Notes: generated by a model not told the origin, from the sequence alone. Positions 13,245-27,232 are shown, counted from the stretch's first letter. The stretch: 64,000 nucleotides of DNA from Chinchilla lanigera (GCF_000276665.1 NW_004955518.1:2707552-2771551), one strand, 5' to 3'. Program-made: numbers and translations.

Positions 13245-13376
13245 CATCCACTCCACACACTGGGTCCTCTGCTTTGTTTCTCCTTATATCCTCGGTCTCT
13301 AGAACAGTGTCTGGCACGTGGAAGAGATTCAATAACTATTTAATGAATGAATAAATGAATGAATGAATGAATGAAG
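13245..13376 (+). mobile_element. L2 3' end with (TGAA)n tail
   Basis: The stretch gaacagtgtctggcacgtgg followed by ttcaataactatttaatgaa is the diagnostic L2 3' terminus. It continues into an atgaatgaatga simple repeat at about 13342-13375. Confidence 0.75.
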
Positions 13377-13474
13377 ATTTAATCATCAGTCTCTTGAGTA
13401 AACAGTAAAAAAATTAGACTCCATTTTTAAAAAATTAGACTCTGTTTTAAAAATTATTTTCATATTCCAAAACC

Positions 13475-13525
13475 AGTGCCTGACACACAGTAACTGCTGA
13501 ATAAATGTTTTCTGAATGAGGTGAA
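13475..13525 (+). mobile_element. L2 3' end fragment
   Basis: A short match to the L2 terminus: gtgcctgacacacagtaact then gaataaatgttttctgaatg. Confidence 0.65.
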
Positions 13526-15998
13526 AGTTTCCATCACTGACAGCAGGCAACATTTGCAGTCTATAGCTGTCCTAGAAATCATTTGCTCCCACCACCCCGC
13601 CACCCCCTCATCCCTTGCTCAAATTCTAGATTAATTTAATTCCCTCCAAAAATATGCATGCAAATCATGTTTCGGCTACAGATCAAGCCAGGTAAATGTC
13701 TACCTCCCGTCAACAGAACAGAAATAAACACAGGATAGAGTACGACATGGTTTAAAGGAGGAGAAAATGTCTACTTGTTTGTGTTAATCTGAGGGGCTTA
13801 TTTTATGAGAAACTGTGTATTTGTAGGATCCTAAATGAGAACCTCCAGACCTCCCAGGCTCCCTCATGAATCCTTTCAGGAGAACACTGCTTGCAGGACA
13901 GTACCTCCACCACCATATCTGCACAACAGATATAATCACTATTATTAGGGTGATTGGCATCAACACTGTCATTAAAATGTTGCATAATCTTACATTCTTG
14001 TTTTTGTCTATGGTAAATTAAGATCATTTTCATGTCCTCTTGAAAGGATTCAGCTGTCCTACTTCTTTTCCCACCACCCTCCCGCTGTCCCCATCCAGTC
14101 CCCCTTTGTTTTCGCACTAGACTATCCAGGCTAAGGTTAGGAACATCCCTTGCTCATCTATATATCCCAGCCTCTTCCCACTACTGTGAAATGTGGCTCA
14201 GAATAAAGGCTCGCTACATTTGGTCAAATGAATGGATGAGTGGCCTAACTCATTGCAAGAGAACACTCCTTTCCTCCAGGCACCTGTAGTAGAGAAGCTG
14301 GTTCTTTATGCCCTCCTCCTATTCTCCCATGGTTGTAGAATTTTCAGTTAGGACACGCCACCCAGTTAAAGGCCACATCTCCCAGGCTCCTTTGCACTTA
14401 GGTATGGCCATGAGATAAAGTTCTTGAAACGAAATGAGAATAGAAGCTTTGTGTCCAGCTCCCAATGGTGCACTTGAAAGATGAATGCATTCCCTTTCTC
14501 ACTTCTGGTTCAGATGTGGATGTGGTATTGCCCACCGTGCAGATGAGAAGAATATCCAAAGATGGCAAAACAGTGAGATTGAAGGCAACAGGTTCAACAG
14601 CATCATAGCTGTTGTCATGCAGCCCCAACGAGAGACTCATGCTTTCCTAGCTTTTCTCTAAATTAGCAGCACCATCTCCATTTTGCCATACTGAGGTACT
14701 TGTGCCCACTGAGCCTTGTGCCATTTTGCCATACTGAGGTATTTGTGCCCATACTGAGCCTTGTGCCCACATTTCTCAATAAAATCAGCAGAAATTCTGG
14801 ACATGAAGCCAGTACTTCCTGGGATGTTGTTCCTTCAGCCTCCTCTGCCACTCAAGCTCCTACTCCCTGACCTATCCTTGCCCCCCTCTGAGCTCCAGAC
14901 TTGACCTTACCCAGGAGTTTCACAGCATAATCTGAATAACGGATAGTTTGAGAGGCCCTGAGCAGGTCCATCTCCTGCCTGAATGCTTTTTACATTTCCA
15001 GGTAGAACTTGTCCCATTTCTTTTTCTCAGCTTTCCCTGGGGCTTTACTTACTGCAGGAGGGCAGCACAGTTCCTTCAGCCCAGCCACTAAGATGCCTCT
15101 AGAAGGGCGGACTGAGCTCATCTGTGCAGATTGGTTTTGGGTTATGAGAGACCTCCTCAAACATTAATACTCTTTATAGATATCAAAAAACTTCCAAGAG
15201 ATCTCTATTTACTTCCTCCCATTTACCATTTTTGAAAACAGATGATCAGAATGTCCCTAAACATTCTAAAGGGAAAGCAGTTTGGGAAGTGAATTTGTTC
15301 ATGCAAAGGATGTTAAGCAGCTGCCCAGGTGTTAGCCTAGGCACTGCGGGCACAACACCAAACAGACAGAGAAAGAGACAGGTGTCTTCTTTCAGTTGGA
15401 GGGAGACAGATAAGGTGGAGGACAGGAAATGTGGAAAGGAGAGTGGGATGAGAAGGGGAGGGAGATTGGGAAGAAGAAAACTAAGTCATTTCAGATTGTG
15501 ATAAGAGCACCGTGAGGAAGACACAGTGGATAGGGAGGTCACTACCCGGGGACACTGATCTGAGGTGCAAATGACATGAAGCCAGTTGTGGGGGGATAAT
15601 GGGGGAAGGACAGCAATGCCAATGCCCTGGGGTGGGAATGTTCAATGTGTCCAGAGGCAAACAGAAGATGCGTATGGCTACAGTGAAGTGAGTGAGAGGG
15701 AGAAAGGAAGAGAAGAGCTCAGTTTATGCATCCCCTTCAAAGGCCACACGTGGGGCTGGAAAGACCAGAAAAGAGGAGACAAGAGGCCCACCTTTAACTA
15801 GTGCTCTGACCAACAAGAGAAGAATTAAGAGACCTCTGGAAGTCTGGGTTCATGTTCTAATTCCTCCACCTTTGCCCATCTAATGTCCTGCAAGCAGCAC
15901 ACTGCCAGAAAGGTTTCTGGGTGTAACCCTGCTCATGACAATAGACGAAAAAAGATTCTAGCCTTAAAATCCTCTTTTTCTACATTTATAACATTGTA
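13526..15998. other. Intergenic with an old interspersed repeat
   Basis: No gene recognised. About 14340-14640 resembles an old interspersed repeat (ggctcctttgcacttaggta, atggccatgag) whose class I cannot name. A short tandem duplication lies at 14679-14766. Confidence 0.45.
14679..14766. repeat. Two-copy tandem repeat, 43/45-bp unit
   Basis: Copy 1 at 14679-14721 and copy 2 at 14722-14766 both run from cattttgccatactgaggta to gagccttgtgc. Copy 2 has a small insertion and a C/T difference. Confidence 0.9.
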
Positions 15999-16104
15999 GG
16001 GGCTGGGGATTTAGCTCAACAGCGCAGGGCCTGCCTGGCAAGCACGAGGTCGTGAGTTCAATTCCCAGTACAGGAAAAAAACAAAAACAAACAAACAAAA
16101 AAAT
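15999..16104 (+). mobile_element. ID-type SINE
   Basis: Begins ggggctggggatttagctca, has the B box gtgagttcaattccc, and ends with an (AAAC)n-like tail. Flanks share a short target duplication: ataacatt before and after the element. Confidence 0.93.
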
Positions 16105-16105
16105 A

Positions 16106-19100
16106 ACATTTTAGCCCAGGTGGCCCAGCCTCAGCTTCAAGCCACCCAAGACAAGGGACTCGGTCAGGCCCCTGGGACGAAGGAGATGTGCTCATGGGAC
16201 CCACTGTATATCTTTGGACTTCAGGTTCACCATTGAAATGAACATAGATGTCTCAGAGAATAATGTCAGCCAGTTAGAATGTAGAATATAGATTCTAGAA
16301 TCTACATTTGCTTTCCTTCTTCCTTTCTTTCTTTTTGTAAGTCATGATAACTTCTGCTGTCTCAGTAGCATATCTCCCATCCTCCACTAAAGTAAGTGCT
16401 GGCAGGTCTGCAGTCAAGCTATTTATTCAATGCCTGTGTTACAGGGACAGATATTTGGTGTAGAGGCCATGGTATTTTCCTTGAAGAAGCCTAAGTCTAG
16501 TGGGGAGCCAGATACTGAGCAAGTAATTTCTGGGTGATCAGTGCTGTGGAAAAGAAAGTCAGATTCCTTTGGAAACATTGCCATGTACAATGCCCAGCAC
16601 TGCGCTGAGAGAGCTCTATTCTCAAACATCTTATCTTCATTTTGGGAAATTCATTTTAACCTTTGAAGTTGTTTTGCTTTGTGGTAAACATTGGAGGAAA
16701 AAATAGGAGCAACTAGTTTTGCTTTCTGTCACCTCCCTGCATAACACTATCTCCCTAAGCACGACTTCACTTCATATTTCTTACTCCAGAATCAAACTAT
16801 ATTTTTGAGCATTGTAACATGAAATGTGATGCGGAGTGGGAGGCCGAGTTCAGCATTTGGCCTGAGACGATCTGGGCTCAAATCCCAGCATTGCCTCCCC
16901 AAAGTCCTTACACACTCTGAGGATAATAACTCCCATCCCCACTCACAGGGTTATTGTGAAGATCAATATGATCATTTACATGAAAATGCTTTGTAAACTA
17001 TGGGGCCCTATTCCCATGTCAGCTGCAGTCTCACAAGTCTTAGCATATGCTGAGCTTCAGCTTTTCCTGACACTAACACACACATTTCTGCTATTCTTTT
17101 GTAACACTCTTCATCATGTGCCCCTCCTTCCATCTTTTCTTTGTGTTCACTTAAAAGCTGAGCTAGAATGGCTTTCCTTCACCAGCACACTGCTCTCTTT
17201 AACTGCCTCTCCATTTCCTCCTGTGATTTTCTGTGGTGGTGCAGATGGGGTGTCAATTAAAGCTTCTCCACCTTCCCTGGACCTCACAGGGTCACCCTCA
17301 ACCCAGATGCTAGATGCTCCCCTTTCCCATTTCCTAAAGTTCCTTTTAATCCAGATCAAAATTGCATCTTGACTGGGGTCATGCAAAGATCATTCTAGCT
17401 GTCAGCTTTTTCTTGAAATCCATCCCTGTTGGTGGTTGCCCTGGAGGAACCACATGGAAGCCTTGAAGGTCAGAATTCTCTTTAAAGGTCTTGTGCAGCG
17501 AGCCTCAGTGGTGACTCATGTGGAAACTGTCCAAGGTCATGTGGAAACTCCAGAGCTTCCTTAGGGCTCCCAGACATACTTCCAAACAAGCCTACTTAAA
17601 TCAAAAGCCTTGCAGAGCCTGACTTTGCTGGCTGCCATGTCTCTGTTCGTGCTCCTACGGTGAGGCAGGACCTCAGCCTCCCAGGCAGTTTGCCTCTGAT
17701 GCAGCAATGGATTTACCTGTTTTGGAGGCAAGCTTTTCTCCAGTGACCCACTAGAGGCAGCACAAGCTTGAGCTCTTCCTGGTCCAGGCAGACCACCATT
17801 GCCAGACCTGGTACCGCCCCCCAGCCTCTCTTCCTAACTACACAGAGGACTTTGCATGGAAGCGTAGGAAGTCAGAGCAAGACTGTCCTAATTCTCCACT
17901 TGGAAAATTCTAGTGGTTGCCAGGTGACAGCACAGGTGGGGACTGGGGAGAAGTCTTGGGCAGGCAGGCAAAGAGAGACTGTGGATTAATCCACTGCTTA
18001 AATACAAACACGGGAAAAGTCAAGCATACATATAGGAACTCGAGATCATTTTTTTTCCATTTCAGTTAAAGAGGTTGCTGGGTAATTGCAATTCAAATGC
18101 ATCTCCTCCACTGGAAGTAGCTGCTGCCTGTGACAATGAGCGGGAACAAGTGGGGCACAGATTGCTTGGCGGTAGAGGAGGGAGGAGGGGGAGCCTAGGA
18201 AGGGATGTAGCTCTTGATCGAAGATGCGAAGTGCAGCAGGGGTTGTGGCTGTATCCTGCCTCCTGGCCACTGATCTTTGCTTTACCAAGCAACAGTACCT
18301 TTCTTTGGAGTGACTTATGAGGAATCCCAGAGGGTGTGTGGATGTTTTCAAGCAAGACACAGGAGCTGTTTGGTTACTGCACAGGATCGAGTTTTTTTTC
18401 TTCCTCTTACCTTTTTTTAGCCTTCTTAATTCAATCTACCCATCTTCGATAGTCATTACCAAATGTCCCTGAATCCCCCAGGTCAGACAGAAACAACTAT
18501 TGTTTGCTTGGAACACAGGTTCATTTATATGCTGAAATGGAATACATCTCACAAACAGCAAATCAAGAAGCATTCTGAAAAATAAGCACTGGCAAAGGAA
18601 AAAAAAAATGTAACCTTATATTGTCCAAAACACTCAACAGGGGAAAAACCATCATTTTCACTTGCTCGGTCAGAGCCATTCATAGACTTCATCTTTCTGT
18701 TTAAAATATGTTTCAAAAAAAATGTGTTTCCCTTTATGTTCTGGTAATGAAAGCCTGAGGTTTTTGTTATTATTTTGGTGATGACTTTAGAACTGTTTAA
18801 AGATTTTCTTGGAATTATTTAAGAAAGTATGCTTTTTCTTTTCTTTCTTTTTTTAATGGAAATGTTGACCCATCAGGATTTATTTAAATCCTGCCTGGTT
18901 ATGGGCCTCCAAAGACAAAGCCATATCCATGGCAACAACAGGCGCCCGGCAGAAGAGAGAGCCACATCCAGGCACTGAGCATAATAGCTCTGTTTACTGA
19001 TGACTACAATCTTGAAAGCTCTACTGTACATTCCAACTGGAAGCGTGGGCCAGACTCCAGGCTCTCCTCATCTCCAGCTCCGGCATCTATAATCAGAGCC

Positions 19101-22100
19101 ACAGAAAGGGGCAAAAGACCTTTCCAAGCCCTGGGAGTGAGAGATATGATGCTTTTCCCAAGGCTCAAGATGGTCCCAAAGGAACAACAGGCCAATCTGA
19201 AAAGGAGACTAGAACAGAGTAAGTCACAGGGGACCTGTGGAGCGAGCTCTCTCGGCCTGAGGGTTTCCTTCCCTCATTCCAGCTGAAGACAGCTGCCCTA
19301 CGAGGCAGTTTCTGCTCCAGAGATAAATAGGCCCTCAGGCCTGAGAGGTATGGACAGCAAAAGCAGCCCTGCCAAGTTCATATCCGAGTGTTTTGTGATT
19401 TTCCCCTGACCACTTACACCAGTGTGCCTTATTCCACATGACAATAACACCCAGTAAACACACAACACTCAGTCAAGGGCTGTGCACACCCAGCACCTCT
19501 CAGCTTTCTGGTACATAGGAATAAAACAAGAACAGACATAGCTCTCATCTAACAGCTCATCACGATATGTTGGACTCCTATTTGGCAGAATTTATGTAGC
19601 ACAATCAATTTGGAAATAATGCTTTCAATTCCCTTTTACTGTATATGTTAGAGCAGTGTCTTGTTAGCTAGTATGATGCTTTGACTTTTGAGCATGTAGG
19701 GGCAAACCCTTGAGTTGAATGCATCTGAAACAAATTGTCCAATAGATCCATCTTTTTTTCCTGAAATAAACCCACACAGCTCAGGAGTCTATGTTGGAGA
19801 AGGTCTTCTTGTAGGCTCCCAGATATCCCTCGGCACAAGGCTATTCTAGAAGCACCAACCTCCTACTGGCTTTCACCTGTTGCTGTCACTTTAGATGTGG
19901 GTGGCTAGGCAGACCCTTCAGTGGGCAGGGCTGGCAGTGAGGGGACAGACTCCAGGCCAGTTATACTATACCCCTTCCTCTCTTATCCGGGAGGAGTTGG
20001 ACGGCCTGCCCTCTCATCCTGAAGAGAAAACCGGACGTGCTGGGCCTTGCACAAGAAATGTCCTTTTACTTGTAGATGATGTTCTGTTACTAAGCCAACA
20101 TTGTCAGCCATTCACCAAATGTTCTCTAGAATCTGAAGACATTTTAGTGCACAGTCTAGATCCCATTTCATCTTTTTCCTCTGGATTACTGTCTTCTTTT
20201 CTTTGGTTTCATTCAGAGTGCTGTCATTCCTTTATGGTTCTTTTACAAGCAAAAAGCAAAGAGATTTTTTAAAAAAACTTATAAAGAGAAGTTTTGTTCT
20301 GCTCTTCCTCCTGGAAGTCCCTGAGGAGATTTATGAAAATGAATTTCTATATCAAGAACCACAATAATTGGAGTTGTTCAGGCTTAGCAGAAACAACACA
20401 TACTTTCACATGCTGGAAAAAGACTAATGTCAGATAAGATAAAATAATAAAAGCGGAAAATGAAATTCATTCCATATTAGACTTAGCAAAACTAAAACTA
20501 TAATAAAAAGCTTCGACATTTAGAGAACACTCTTTACCTTTTAAATATGATCTTCTGGGGATAAGATAAAAATCTAAATCTAAAAACATACAATCATTCT
20601 GCTTCCAAGAAAGTCAGACTCCAAAAGTCCATAAATGTCCAGTCTGCTGTTCATTTTGATTTCTCCTTTGCTTAAACTGTGTTTCTCTGTGAGGCAAATA
20701 AACTTACCCAAAAGACACAGCAAGTCCGCAGCTCTTCTCTCTGGTACATTATTAAAATTTAAGTGTTTTAGAACTCCTTCTGAGTCTATAATTATTCCAA
20801 AATAGAAAACTAAGAAAAGGTGAAGTGAGAATGACAGCCCGAAGGGGCCTCTAGACTGTGGCGATTCCCTCTAACAACTGCCATTTGCCAATATACCTGA
20901 GGGAGGTGAGGTCAGAATCCTGACCAGTAAGGATAACTGACACAAAGGTAAAGTTACATTGCTGGTTAATGAGGATAATTGGCTTGGGAGTGGGAGGCAG
21001 AGACAGGACACAGGAGCCTGGAAAAGAAACTTAGGGTTCCACAGCTCTACCAGCAGACTGAGGAAGCAATAGTGTGCTTCCTTGTTTGGCTCTAAGTGCC
21101 TAAGTGTAGGGACACGGTTGGGTTCCGGTGTAGACGTCCTGGCCTCTTTCCCTCATCACCATGGTTGTGTGCTTGCTTCTCCCAAAGCAAGGTCGAGTAG
21201 AACAAGTTCAAAATTCCTGAGGAAGTTCTGAGAGACCAAGTGTTCAGCCAGTGCAATTCTTTTCTAAATGTGTGACTTGGTTTTGTTCTCCATCTTCTAC
21301 TTGGGCCATAAGCCCCTGGCAGGGAAAATGAGCTCGGTGACCAGATGCTGAGCAGAAGGCATGACTCTCAGAGCACTGTGACTTCCCTGTTTCTGTCTGT
21401 GCTGGACACTCCAGCTCAAACAGCTTTCCCTGGCAAGAGTCCCAACCAGCTGAAATTTTGAAAAAGCCATCAGGTCTGGTCAGAGAGCCTTGGCTGCTTC
21501 CACTAGCCCGTTTTTAACACAAAAGCTGGCCCCTCATTGTAAGTGGTTGCCCAGCACACAGCTCTGAATGGAGTCCTTTGCAGTCTTTTTCACTTGGCCT
21601 AGTAACCTGAGCTCATGCTCCCTTTCTGGCAAGGACACTGTGGAAAATTCCCTACATAAAGCTCTGGCTCCATTTCCTAGTAATTCTGCAAAGTTCTCTC
21701 TGTGTAATGGTAAAAATGGAGCACCCTCGCCATCCCCGGGAAACAAGGTCTGAAATAAAGAGCACTTCGGCACTGGCAGCAAGAAATGAGTTCCACTTTT
21801 CAGCATGGAGCTTCTCTGAGAATTTAGAATGAATCTGGCTTCAAAGCTTATTACGGGGACTGTTCCAACTTGAAGACTGCTAGGACCTTAGCAGGCCCAC
21901 ATATTTCCAATGTCTTGGCAAAGCTTTAGAGACCATGTTACCTTCCTTGGGTCACATTATTATCTGTAACTATGGGCAACAGCTTCTGGTTTTATAAGCA
22001 ATAAATCTGGAAGAGGGGTCAGATAACCCCAGGAGCAGCCTCAGCTCTCACACACGCACTGAGATGACTTTGCTAACATGCGGTCTTGGGAGAAATTCTG

Positions 22101-22840
22101 TATTTTCTTCAAATCCCAGGTTCTTCATCTAAGAAAACAGAAAAAAATGGAGAACTCAATGCCTACCTGATAAGGTCAATGTGAAAATGACAGTACATAT
22201 ACTATGCCTGCTTCCCAGGGGCACATCAGTATTCTCACCTTCCCCTTCTCCCTTCCTCCCATTCCCCTCCTCTCCTCCTTTATCAAGCTGTGATTTTCAA
22301 GCTGTTTTATTTGCTGGAAAATTTTTAAATTAAAATAAATATGCCTGTAGAAGCCAGACATGAAAAATAGATAAAAACCCAAGTAGCTACATGTGAAGCA
22401 CCGGTTTTTATCTGTTTTTCCTCCCTGCGGTAGTGGCTTCCACTTCTTAAGTGTCCTAGGACTGACCTTTCTCATTTACTGGGAAAACCCTGGGGGTACA
22501 GGTACATCCCCCTCCTTTCATGGTCCCTGTCTCCCAAACCTGGGCAATTGGCATCTTCCCAGAGAGGGGCCCAGTGTGTTTGGGGCTTAAATAAAAGCCC
22601 TTTGGCCTAGAGTTCTTTCAATTTCTGCATTGCCTCTGATGAACTCTCTTTCCAAGCGGATGGCTGGGTTCACACCTAGGAGCTGGTCCCAAGCCCTGGA
22701 CTTGGTTGTGATTGTTGAGCCGCTGGGTCAGTTGTACCACTTGTCTCTCCCGTGTTCACGTCCCCCGATACTTGTACTAAAACATGATTATAAATAGTTA
22801 TATCCTTGTTTCCCAAAAGTGGGAAAGTTGAAATGAATAG
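16106..22840. other. Intergenic with a MIR fragment
   Basis: No gene recognised. About 16845-16995 is a reversed MIR (gggctcaaatcccagc, then a tctgaggataataactc block). No exon-like reading frame with recognisable homology was seen on either strand; open frames are short and of the length expected by chance. Confidence 0.45.
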
Positions 22841-22849
22841 AAGGGGGGT

Positions 22850-23270
22850 TTGCTTATAATCCTACCATCTGAAAATAGCTCCAGTTGACATTTGGTAAGT
22901 TTCCTGTTTTTATGTATGTGTGCACTTACTTATATAAACATGCAAGTAGGTGATACAAAAGTGGATTGAAACTATACATATAGTTTAGGATTCTACTTTT
23001 GCCCATGTTCTTAGATCACTTGGAGTATAAATAATACTTAATATTCTGTCACATAGAGGTACTGTTTGTTTATTCATTCTCCTGCTGCAAATCCTTTCTG
23101 TAATTTTGATTATTTTTTCTTATGTTTCTATATGAATATTTAATTAAAATGCTTCTGTAAGGAAAAACATCCTTGCTCATAAATATATAAATATATCTTT
23201 GCTCTTCTTTGGCACTTGATGTATCAAAGATAGAGTTCTAGGAGTAGAATTATCAGATGAAAACAAGAAA
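22850..23270 (+). mobile_element. Ancient L1-type 3' end fragment
   Basis: AT-rich sequence in the order typical of old mammalian L1 3' ends, ending near ttctaggagtagaattatca. Assignment is by pattern only. Confidence 0.5.
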
Positions 23271-25170
23271 CATGCTTACGGCTCTTGGTGTTTATTATGT
23301 GCTGCATGATTTCCAGGAAACTTGTATCAATTCATGTTCCCACTGTGTCCCACAATCACACACAAAGAATGTGCAAGAATCTGTGTGTCAGCTCAAAGCA
23401 CTCACTCTACAAAATTATCTCTGGGTCTTTGGTGAGTCAGGGTCATTGACAGACTCTACATAATGCCACAGATGCTACATAATGTAGCAGGATCAAAAGG
23501 CATTGGAAAATTTTCACACTTTACTGACCAAGACTCATTTTTTAAAAATAGCCTAACAAGCAGCCCAGAGCCCTTACTGGCTCACATAGTACATTTGTTC
23601 AAATTAGAAACAGTTTGCTTTCCTTGAGGCCATTTCCAGCCTTTGGCCTGAGAAGTCATGAATGAAGAGTGTGAGGGCACAGGAGGCCCTTCCGGTGCGT
23701 GGTACAAGATTCACTAGGACATCTGCATGCAGGTCTAGAGGTCACAGGTTAAAAGGTCACCTCTGCCTTCACAGGTCAGGTACACAGAGGACCTCTTATA
23801 CCCACCAGTGTGGACTCAGTCCCTCTCCACCCATCACGGCCTACTGCTCACAACAGCCAAGCACTGTTTAGAGAATCCCTCAGCCTCCTATTTGCCTAGA
23901 AATTACAAGTGCCCCCATAGGTGTCTGCTTTCACAGGTGTTCCAGCCTGTATTTCCTGTCCTCTTAGTTGCTCCATTTAGATATGCCAGAAGTGCTTCAA
24001 ACTTGTCAAAGGAAACAAATCTCATTCTCTCTGCCCCACTTCTCTGTCTCTCTAGGGATGTATATCGTCTTAGGGTTGTCAACAAATCATCCCTTCCCTT
24101 CCCTTCACACCCTGCCACTGAGCCGTTGCCAAATTCTGATTATTCCTCCTTCCCTTCTCTTAGTGCATTGCTCTCTCCACCTCCCTTGAGTCCATCAACC
24201 CCAGTCAGGACGTTACCGAGCACAGGTTATGGAAAACTACTCCAGCTTCTGATAACTGCCAGGTCGACTGTTCTATCTTTGACTCAGTAAACACATTTGA
24301 TGCTTACGTAGTCTCCCAGCTTGCTCTGTGTCTCTAACTCCCCTTGTTAGAGTTTAGAAAAGAAAGCAGCAGTGGATGGACGAGCATCCAGAGGCAAGAA
24401 ATAAATGCTGGTTCCCTGCTCTTGCCAAACAGATTTGCTGCTTCAGCACAGTGAGAGAGTCAAGGCAGAAGGTGATGCAGCTGGACTGGCTGGAGGAGCT
24501 GGGCCAACGTCCCCAACACTCACTGGGGGAACTTGTGATCACAAGATGAGTTTCCCAGGTCTGCCTCAAGTGTCGCAAAATCCTGACAGGCTCCCACGCC
24601 CTGCATGCAGCAAGTTTCCAATTCTGCACTTTGCTTTTGAGCTTCCAGAGGAAATCTTGTTGCAAGTGTCTCCCTGAAACTAACCCACAGTTCTGAGGAG
24701 GCAGAAATCTCCAGCGGCAGACACACTGCAAGGATCCACTGTTTCCATTCTAAGATTGAGAATATGACATTGTGAGGCAGCCAGGCACATGGTGGGGGCT
24801 CGTATAAAGCCTTCTGTTCTTTCCAGCCCCTCCTTGCCCCTCTTTCTGGGACTTCTTCTTAGAAAGTCTAGACAAAAAATAGGAAAGATATCAGAGAGAG
24901 ATTGCCTGAGGTTTCTTTCACACTGCTACCCTGAGCACTTACCTGTCTATTGGCAAACAGCTTGTGCCATAACCAATCCTCTTTCATTCACCTTCATCAA
25001 GAAGAAAATGCAAAGAAATGATGGTGAAAAAAAAAAGTTGTCTTTGCTCAAAGAGAGGGCTGGCCTTTGCCCTCAGCTTTTGGGAAGTAATCTGTGTCAT
25101 GCATATCTTTGCTTAGAACAATGCCTTATGACACCAGATCTCAGTGTGGAGCTGGCCCTACTGGGGTATC
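23271..25170. other. Intergenic, no gene seen
   Basis: Includes several C/T-rich open frames (23808-24290) on both strands without conserved motifs. I regard them as noncoding. Confidence 0.45.
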
Positions 25171-25585
25171 TGTCTTAGGGTGACATGCCACAAAGACCAA
25201 CCATGTGAGTGGGTTGGGGTCACGAGTATCCGTCAGCTTGGAAATTGAGTTGCATCACATGGGCAATCAATTAGACCTACATAGTGGAGCACCAATAAAA
25301 ACTATGGACAACAACTCAGGTGAGGCAACACTCCCTGCATACTGTCGTGCATCAGTATCAGGAGAGTAGCAAGCCTTGACTCCATGAAGAGACAGAACAA
25401 CAGGATTTTTGCCTTTGGAATCTTCCCAGTCTCTGCCTATGTGTCTTTTCCTTCGGTGAGTTCAGTCTGCAACTCTTCCAATAATAAACTGTACCTATGA
25501 GTATTACAGCTTTCCCTGAATTCTAGGAACCTATCTAGCACATCATCAGTCCTGAGGATAATTTTGGAAACCTCCTAAAATTGCA
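25171..25585 (+). mobile_element. ERVL-type LTR, old
   Basis: An LTR-like segment with the polyadenylation signal AATAAA at 25483-25488 and the characteristic tail tgaattctaggaacctatct. It ends in CA at 25584-25585, two bases before a primer-binding-site-like sequence. The 5' boundary is approximate. A relative of the same class lies at 58.05-58.6 kb. No viral gene is intact here. Confidence 0.7.
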
Positions 25586-25587
25586 CT

Positions 25588-25604
25588 TGGTGCCAGAAGT
25601 GAGG
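25588..25604 (+). other. Retroviral primer-binding-site-like sequence
   Basis: tggtgccagaagtgagg directly follows the LTR end, at the expected position. Its form resembles the leucine-tRNA primer site of ERVL elements. It implies that a little leader sequence (to about 25720) survives rather than a strictly solo LTR. Confidence 0.6.
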
Positions 25605-26107
25605 ACAGTCTTAGGGCTCTGTCCTATAACTGTGCAGTTTAGTTAACTCTGGGCAAGGGTTTAGAGTAGAGTACATCATAATCTAGTGTGGTTGGCAAAG
25701 AAACTTTCTTTTACAACAAAGTTGCCCAGAGTCTGAAAATGTTACGGAATCCTTCTCAGAACACTTGTTCAAATAGTCTCACAGTCCCACCAAAGTGTGG
25801 TTTGTGCTGATCACTAAAAAAGACCAGCCAGACAATGCCAAAAACCCTAAGCCCAGGAATTTCATCCTTGGGTTGGAGCTCTCCCCAACTTCTACTGTTA
25901 AAGGTTTCCCTTCCCATTCAGAATGAAATTCAAACTTCCTACTCTATTTATGTGTTTTTGTGTGTACAGTTCCCTCACTACAATGCCAGTCTAAATCAGT
26001 GGCACTATGTAACAGGTACACTGTAAATGTCTGCTAAATAAACGAATAGTTCCAAACATGAAGAATATAAAATGCATATTTTGCCAGCAAAACTTTATCT
26101 CTCACTT

Positions 26108-26225
26108 ACCTTTTAAAATTATTTTTTTGGAGATATAATTCACATACCATAAAATTTAGTCTTTTATAATTCAGACTTTTTAGTGCAACCTTATAAATAT
26201 GCTTAACTGCCATTATTTATATGAA
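26108..26225 (+). mobile_element. Ancient L1 3' fragment
   Basis: ggagatataattcacatacc followed by ataaaatttagtc is a recognisable old-L1 3' region motif. Confidence 0.65.
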
Positions 26226-26879
26226 ATCACAACTATTTAATTTCTTTGGCTTACTTTTAATTTCAGCTCCTCCTTCCTTTCCACCATGCTGTTCTAAGGG
26301 TGTTGCCAATCACAACACCCAATATGCATCAACCGTGGGGAAGGCATGGGTCCTAGAGAGATCACAGTTGTCTCTAGCACTTCCCAACAGAAAAAGAAAG
26401 ACCTTCTGTCAGGCAGGACAGCTATGAAGAATGAACCCTGAGCTGCAGTGCTCAGAGCTCTTGCCCCGTGGAAGCAGCTAGACCATAACAAGTGGAATAA
26501 ATCTAACCCATAGAGAGAGGGAACATTGGTTCTGGTTGTCCCCAAAACTAGCCATACCATTTCTCACAGTTTGGATACATAAACTAATGATATTCCCTTG
26601 GGCATGAACTAGTTCCAGTGGCTTTCAGTATCCTAGAACCTAAGGTGTTCCAATCAATAAAGTCCTTGTCCCGTTTGAACATTCCCTCAACATAGGTTTA
26701 CTAAGTACTTCCTGTGTTACAGGGCATTGGCCTTGAATCATATAGTCTAAGGGGCTATGGCAGGTGTGCTAGTGCCAGGAGAGGAAATGTGCAGAGCGTA
26801 TCACCTACTGTCCAGGAGCAGGAGATTTGAGGGGGAAATCCCTACTATACTGAGACCTAATTTGTCCCTTTAGAAAAGA

Positions 26880-27232
26880 ACAACAAAGCCTCATGAGGTC
26901 ATGCGGGGGCAGGCTTTTTGGAGATGGCTGAATCTAGAGTTTGTGATGGTTCATTGTCTAGGGCTGGGATTAGTGGTGTGAGTGCTACACCTGCCCTAGG
27001 GCAGGTAGCCTGCATGCAATATAAGGGAGGAAAAGAAATTTCTTTCCCCTTTTGCTCTTGTTGCTTTTGCTGCCATGAACTGTTGCCCCTCTGCCATGTG
27101 CCACTCTGCCTTGGAGCCAGTGGATTACAGACTGAAAACTCCACAAACTGTGAGTGAAATAAACCTTTCCTCTTTTAATTTTGGGTATCAGATATTTTGT
27201 CTCAGCAATGAGAGAAAAGTAACTAAGATACT
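26880..27232 (+). mobile_element. MaLR-type LTR
   Basis: From caaagcctcatgaggtcatg, through gccatgtgccactctgcctt and aactgtgagtgaaataaacc, to agagaaaagtaactaagata. It aligns by eye along most of its length with the copies at 33.5, 39.0 and 41.6 kb. Confidence 0.82.
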
